Source: Azolla pinnata (lineage: Eukaryota; Streptophyta; Polypodiopsida; Salviniales; Salviniaceae). From it: a stretch of 64,000 nucleotides of DNA. Made by a program: the position numbers and the translations under genes. How positions within the stretch are numbered: position 1 is the first letter of the stretch; every line of letters begins with the position of its first letter. The notes beneath the pieces are model-generated. The model was not told the origin of the DNA and did not search any database. It saw nothing but the letters and a program-made list of their open reading frames with translations. Below, one piece after another: positions 59,771 through 64,000 of this stretch. The stretch is from the NCBI GenBank assembly GCA_037176905.1, contig JBBBWG010023223.1, forward strand, positions 1 to 64,000. The letters are read 5' to 3'.

Positions 59771-59772
59771 TG
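59556..59772. repeat. TCC/TTC/GCTGAT triplets and GA tract
   Basis: TCC, TTC and GCTGAT triplets run at about 59560-59625, and a GA dinucleotide tract lies at about 59737-59770. The minus-strand ORFs across this region (59657-60197) have no domain. An unrecognised minus-strand gene start is possible but not supported. Confidence 0.7.
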
Positions 59773-60339
59773 AAATGAACAGAAAAGGAACGCAGCAGAC
59801 AACGGCCGATAGCGATTCCCCAGGCTCGAGAAAGCTGTCAGCTGCTGTTTTCAGCTGACGAAGCACTGGAAGCTGGAAGCTGACATCCGAACCGAAACCG
59901 CGAAGAATCCTCGCAACCCACCCTTTCTGGGACCATGCGGTCCTCGAAGAGCAAGGATTCCAGAAGGAGGTAATGTACCAGGGCAGCAACAATAGCAGCT
60001 GCTGCAATGCCCTCGATCGATCGATCGATCAGCTGCCAGATGGATTGCTGTGGTGACAAGGACGATCTCCTCCCCTTGCTGCATCTGTTCATATAAGAAA
60101 CGATGGGGGAAAGGATGCCCGATCTGCTCTGCGCTGGCCCCCCTTCTTCGATCTGGAATCTTCCGGCGGCAGCAGCACAAGCTGCCAATTCCCCCATTTT
60201 TATCGTCAGAGTCGAGATATATACTGTTTCGAAGCAGATTGACTCCGTCGTTTTGCCATAACTGTGCTCTTTGAAACAGGGATGGTTCTGAATACCCTCT
60301 TATTCTGGCACTAGTTGTGGAAGGACGCGATCTCCTTCA

Positions 60340-61735
60340 CAGTGAAACCCTAACCCTACTGCAATGGATTTGACCTAACCCTAACCGTAACCCTAATGCT
60401 GTGGATTTGTCTTGTACAAAAAACAAGAAGAGCCCATAACCTAACTCTAACCCTAACCCTAATGCTATTCACAGTGAAACCCTAACCCTAATGCTGTGGA
60501 TTTGGCTTGTATAGAAAAACAAGAGAGAGCCCATGAACTAACCCTAACCCTAACCCTAACCCTAACCCTAATGCTGTGGATTTGTCTTGTACAAAAAACA
60601 AGAAGAGCCCATAAGCTAACCCTAACCCTAACCCTAATGCTATTCACAGTGAAACCCTAACCCTAATGTTGTGAATTTGACTTGTACAAGAAGAGCCCAT
60701 GACCTAACCCTAACCCTAACCCTAACCCTAATGCTGTGGATTTGGCTTGTACAAAAAACAAGAAGAGCCCATGACCTAACCCTAACCCTAATGCAATGGA
60801 TTTGACCTAACCCTAACCCAAATGCAATGGATTTGACCTAACCCTAACCCTAATGCTGTGGATTTGACTTGTACAGAAAAACAAGAGAGAGCCCATGACC
60901 TAACCCTAACCCTAATGCTGTAGATTTGGCTTGTACAAAAAACAAGAAGAGCCCATGACCTAACCCTAACCCTAACCCTAACTCTAATGTTGTGGATTTG
61001 GCTTGTACAAAAAACAAGAAGAGCCCATGACCTAACCCTAACCCTAACCCTGACTCTAATGTTGTGGATTTGGCTTGTACAAAAAACAAGAAGAGCCCAT
61101 GACCTAACCCTAACCCTAATGCAATGGATTTGACCTAACCCTAACCCAAATGCAATGGATTTGACCTAACCTTAACCCTAATGTTGTGGATTTGACTTGT
61201 ACAAGAAAACAAGAAGAGCCCATGACCTAACCCTAACCCTAACCCCAACCCTAACCCTAACCCCAACCCTAACCCTAACCCTAACCCCAACCCTAACCCT
61301 AACCCTAATCCTAACCCCAACCCTAACCCTAACCCCATCCCTAACCCTAACCCCAACCCTAACCCTAACCCTAACCCCAACCCTAACCCTAACCCCAACC
61401 CTAACCCTAATGTTGTGGATTTGACTCATACACCAAAGCAAGAAAAGAACATTTTGTGTTTGATAAGAAGCTTCAACCCTAACCCTAACCCCAACCCTAA
61501 CCCTAACCCCAACCCCAACCCCAACCCTAACCCTAACCCCAACCCTAACCCTAATGCTGTGGATTTGACTCATACACCAAAGCAAGAAAAGAACATTTTG
61601 TGTTTGATAAGAAGCTTCAACCCTAACCCTAACCCTAACCCTAACCCTAACCCCAACCCCAACCCTAACCCTAACCCCAACCCTAACCCCAACCCTAACC
61701 CTAATGCTATGGATTTGACTCATACACCAAAGCAA
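60340..61735 (-). repeat. Compound CCCTAA satellite with two spacer families
   Basis: Runs of CCCTAA hexamers alternate with spacers. The left part (60340-61225) has about ten spacers of the type GTGGATTTGGCTTGTACAAA, then AACAAGAAGAGCCCATGACC, plus short AATGCAATGGATTTGACC ones. The right part (61226-61735) has longer runs mixing CCCTAA and CCCCAA and three near-identical 64-bp spacers (61411, 61555 and 61704) containing GACTCATACACCAAAGCAAG. The third spacer runs out into a TTC-rich flank. ORFs in the array (RVRVGV or NPNPNP type) are artefacts. Confidence 0.9.
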
Positions 61736-61924
61736 GAAAAGAACATTTTGTGTTTGATAAGAAGCTTCATCTTCATCTTCCTGTTTTTGTTTTTTTTTAA
61801 CATGTCAGAACAGTCGGGAAGAAAAAACAGAGAAGAAGGCAGAAAGGCAGAGAAGACAAAGAGCGGCAGTGGCAGAGACTCAGACACGCAGAGCGCGAGC
61901 GAGAACGAGAACGAGAACGACGAC

Positions 61925-61982
<58 letters not shown>
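61925..61982 (+). repeat. GA dinucleotide tract
   Basis: About 27 uninterrupted GA repeats, preceded by GAACGAGAACGAGAACGA. It lies about 1.1 kb before the coiled-coil start and may be part of that promoter. Confidence 0.9.
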
Positions 61983-61987
<5 letters not shown>

Positions 61988-63064
61988 AGACAAAGAGGAG
62001 CGGGGAGCAGAGAAGGGAGCGGGGAGCGGATGCGTCTGGACATGGCGAAAGAACTGGAAACAGTAAAGGCCGCTCCCCGATCCCCACCCTTTTCGCATTG
62101 AATTTCACCCGAACAACGAAAGAAGAACCTCTTGCAGCTCTCGCTCTCTCTATGTGTGTGTATATACCTTGCATAACCTGCATCAATCATCATCAGGTTC
62201 ATCTTGTACAAGCAACTCCTCTTCCTCCAATCTGCAGGTTCATCCGCCTTCCAGGTACTGTATAGAAGGAACAAGAAAAGATCCCCTCTTCTTGCGCCCC
62301 CCCCCTTACATCCATACACTTGCATTTTACACCTCAAGATCTGCAGCCTCGATGCAACACCGGATCGAAGAATCATCCAGATCGCGGAATTGATCGATGC
62401 AGAAAGGAAGGCGAGCCGACGATCCTGTCGGAGTTAGCTCGGGTAAGTACTTCTGCTGCTATCATCAGATATTGCACCTGAGACTAATCTACCCTCCCCA
62501 ATTGTCTTTGACTTTTCGCCTTAACTCGCTTTTCCTGCGAAAGGAGGATCGATGATTATCACTCGTGAACCGCATTATAGTAGTACTCGATTGCTTTGTG
62601 TAATCGAATCCTCTGAAAATGCGCCATACACAACTTTCGCAGCATTTGGGTTTGGGGTTTGTGGATTGATCAGCAGAGATCACCTGATGTGTTGCCCATA
62701 ATCCTATTTCAGCTCTCTGGAGCAAAGGATTTGGTCCCAATGACAGTCCACGATCTAGGTCAAACAGAAATCCGCATAGAAACCCACTCCACACTCATGA
62801 TTTCCAATCCAATCAAAGCTCGTTTTGTTGCAATCATGGAATCATGCTTGTCTTGTTCTTGTTTTGGTTGCAGAGGGTTCCATCTAAAAAAGAAGGATCT
62901 TTCGTGGATCGATTACAAATGGGCTGAACTTAGTAATGGGAGCGAGAAAGGTTGGTAGGCATTACAAATAGATCAGTATATCAAAGCCCAGATACAGAAG
63001 CAGAGCCTTGAGTATATATGATCTGTCATTGCTCTCAGAAATAAGAACAGCGATACAAAGAAGA
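61983..63064 (+). other. Upstream region of the coiled-coil gene
   Basis: Likely promoter and leader, possibly with leader introns: a donor-like GGGTAAGT lies near 62440 and an acceptor-like GGTTGCAG near 62872. The ORF at 62659-62958 has no domain and may be partly untranslated leader. The coiled-coil frame is open upstream of its first Met back to about 62970, so an upstream coding exon is possible. Confidence 0.4.
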
Positions 63065-64000
63065 ATGACCCTCGAAGAGATTGTGCCATCATGTACACAG
63101 AAAACAGAGCAAGATGTAAGCGACGATGAGGTAGAGAGGTTAAAGCACGAGCTCATAACAGAAAGGAAGCGCATTTCGGCCATGGCAGCAGAGCTCCAAA
63201 GCCTGAAGACAGAGGTCGGAGAAAATAAAAGCAAAACAGAGACCTTTGCTTTCCTGACAAGTAATCTCGAGGACAGGCGATACATGCAATCGAGGACCCG
63301 TCTTGAGCTCGAGGATGCAGAGAATGCTATCGCGGAATTGAAACAAGAGCTGGATTACAAAACCAGTGTCAACCATAGCCTTGCATTGCAGCTCGAAAAG
63401 ACGATCGAGTCCAACTCAGAGCTTCTCTTAGAGATCAAAGATTTGGATGATCTACTCCAAAGCCGAGAGATGGAATTGGAGAAAATCCGAGGAAAAGAGG
63501 CTGCACGTCTCGAGGAGGAGAAAGCTCTGTGGATAAAAAAGATCGAGGACAGCGAGCAAGAGCTGAAAGAAGAGAAGGTGCTGTGGAGAAGAAGGCTTGA
63601 CGAAGCTGAGCAAGCGATGAAAGAAGCGAAGGCTTTGTGGATGGGAAAGCTTGCAGAGAGTGAGCAAATGATCAAAGAACTCGAGCTGTCCATCAAGGGA
63701 ACTGCATCCAGGAGCCTGAAAAACTGTACAGAAGGACTCGACACAGATTTCGGTCAGCTGAAAGCAGACTTTAAGAAGGTGGAGATGGAGTTGGCTGAGA
63801 TAAGGGAAGAGAACGTGAATCTCTTATCGCAACTGATGAATCTCCGCCTTCAAGCAGAAGAGAAAGATGGCTTAATTCACCAATTGGAATCGAAATTGGC
63901 CACTTGGCAAGATCATGTCGACCAGCTCACCACTGCGGAGAATGTGTCAGAAAAGAAGCTCATGAGAGAGCTCGAAAGTACAGTAAACGATCTGCGGGAA
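63065..64000 (+). CDS. Long coiled-coil protein, partial (runs off the window)
   Basis: Open for 312 codons from Met 63065 to the window end without a stop. It is almost wholly alpha-helical coiled coil rich in Glu, Lys, Leu and Ala: MTLEEIVPSCTQKTEQD, then LKHELITERKRISAMAAEL and ELEDAENAIAELKQEL. Three consecutive 18-residue units (63518-63571, 63572-63625, 63626-63679) share K(A/V)LW....(I/L)....EQ..KE. No motor, zinc-finger or membrane segment is seen in this part. It may be a cytoskeletal, nuclear-lamina-like or tethering protein. Family not recognised; the start could lie further upstream through splicing. Confidence 0.75.
   Translation, partial: MTLEEIVPSCTQKTEQDVSDDEVERLKHELITERKRISAMAAELQSLKTEVGENKSKTETFAFLTSNLEDRRYMQSRTRLELEDAENAIAELKQELDYKTSVNHSLALQLEKTIESNSELLLEIKDLDDLLQSREMELEKIRGKEAARLEEEKALWIKKIEDSEQELKEEKVLWRRRLDEAEQAMKEAKALWMGKLAESEQMIKELELSIKGTASRSLKNCTEGLDTDFGQLKADFKKVEMELAEIREENVNLLSQLMNLRLQAEEKDGLIHQLESKLATWQDHVDQLTTAENVSEKKLMRELESTVNDLRE

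Noticed and set aside
60340-61735. CRISPR-like repeat and spacer pattern
   Set aside because: Plant nuclear context; the spacers are alike, the repeats are telomere-like hexamers of variable number, and there are no cas genes.
60340-61735. A true chromosome end
   Set aside because: Unique sequence and a gene follow on the right side, so the tract is internal.
61178-62101. NPNPNP- and RVRVGV-type proteins
   Set aside because: They are translations of CCCTAA and its complement.
1-64000. Intact retroelement, DNA transposon or virus copy
   Set aside because: I saw no long terminal repeats, reverse transcriptase, integrase, transposase or capsid motifs.

Overview
This is nuclear DNA from a land plant. 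The genes carry short AT-rich GT-AG introns, and the products are plant families: a NIK/SERK-type receptor kinase, a pectinesterase, two PLS-class pentatricopeptide repeat (PPR) proteins, a TGA-type bZIP with a DOG1 domain, a plastid lysophosphatidate acyltransferase and a QUASIMODO-like Golgi methyltransferase. Interstitial TTTAGGG repeats fit a plant as well. The style of the PPR proteins, one of which has an OSB-type PDF motif at its N-terminus, suggests a seed-free vascular plant (fern or lycophyte). That placement is inference. The 100-N gap shows that this is a scaffolded assembly.

Layout. From 1 to 10 kb there is little but repeats, fragments of decayed protein-like sequence and one AT-rich lysine/glutamate-rich ORF of unknown origin (4.7-5.8 kb). 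From 10.6 to 17.5 kb lie the receptor kinase (+) and the pectinesterase (-). An intronless PPR gene (+) occupies 20.3-22.8 kb, S-formylglutathione hydrolase (+) 25.5-28.6 kb, a small acidic disordered protein (+) 29.9-31.1 kb, the PDF-PPR gene (+) 32.6-34.8 kb and plastid LPAT (+) 35.9-39.2 kb. The NEDD8-conjugating enzyme UBC12 (+) lies at 44.2-45.7 kb, the Golgi methyltransferase (-) at 46.8-50.8 kb and the TGA bZIP (-) at 53.9-56.7 kb. A coiled-coil gene (+) starts near 63 kb and runs off the end. I could place every exon of the complete genes, and reading frames and splice sites agree. One bZIP intron uses a GC-AG boundary.

The spaces between genes are rich in simple and compound tandem repeats: four long ATGT/GCAT arrays (8.4, 32.0, 40.9 and 51.1 kb), GA/CT tracts close to gene starts, several blocks of plant-type TTTAGGG, and a 1.4-kb compound satellite at 60.3-61.7 kb. 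That satellite is built on hexamer CCCTAA with unique-looking spacers. Introns also hold tandem repeats: a 149-bp unit in the bZIP gene that swallowed an assembly gap, and a repeat in the LPAT gene whose units copy its own 3' splice site.

The genes do not form a pathway. They are ordinary, independently transcribed housekeeping and regulatory loci: signalling (NIK), cell wall (pectinesterase, QUA-like methyltransferase), organelle RNA (PPRs), formaldehyde detoxification (SFGH), plastid lipid synthesis (LPAT), cullin neddylation (UBC12) and stress/defence transcription (TGA). I recognised no intact mobile element, virus copy, CRISPR array or rRNA gene.
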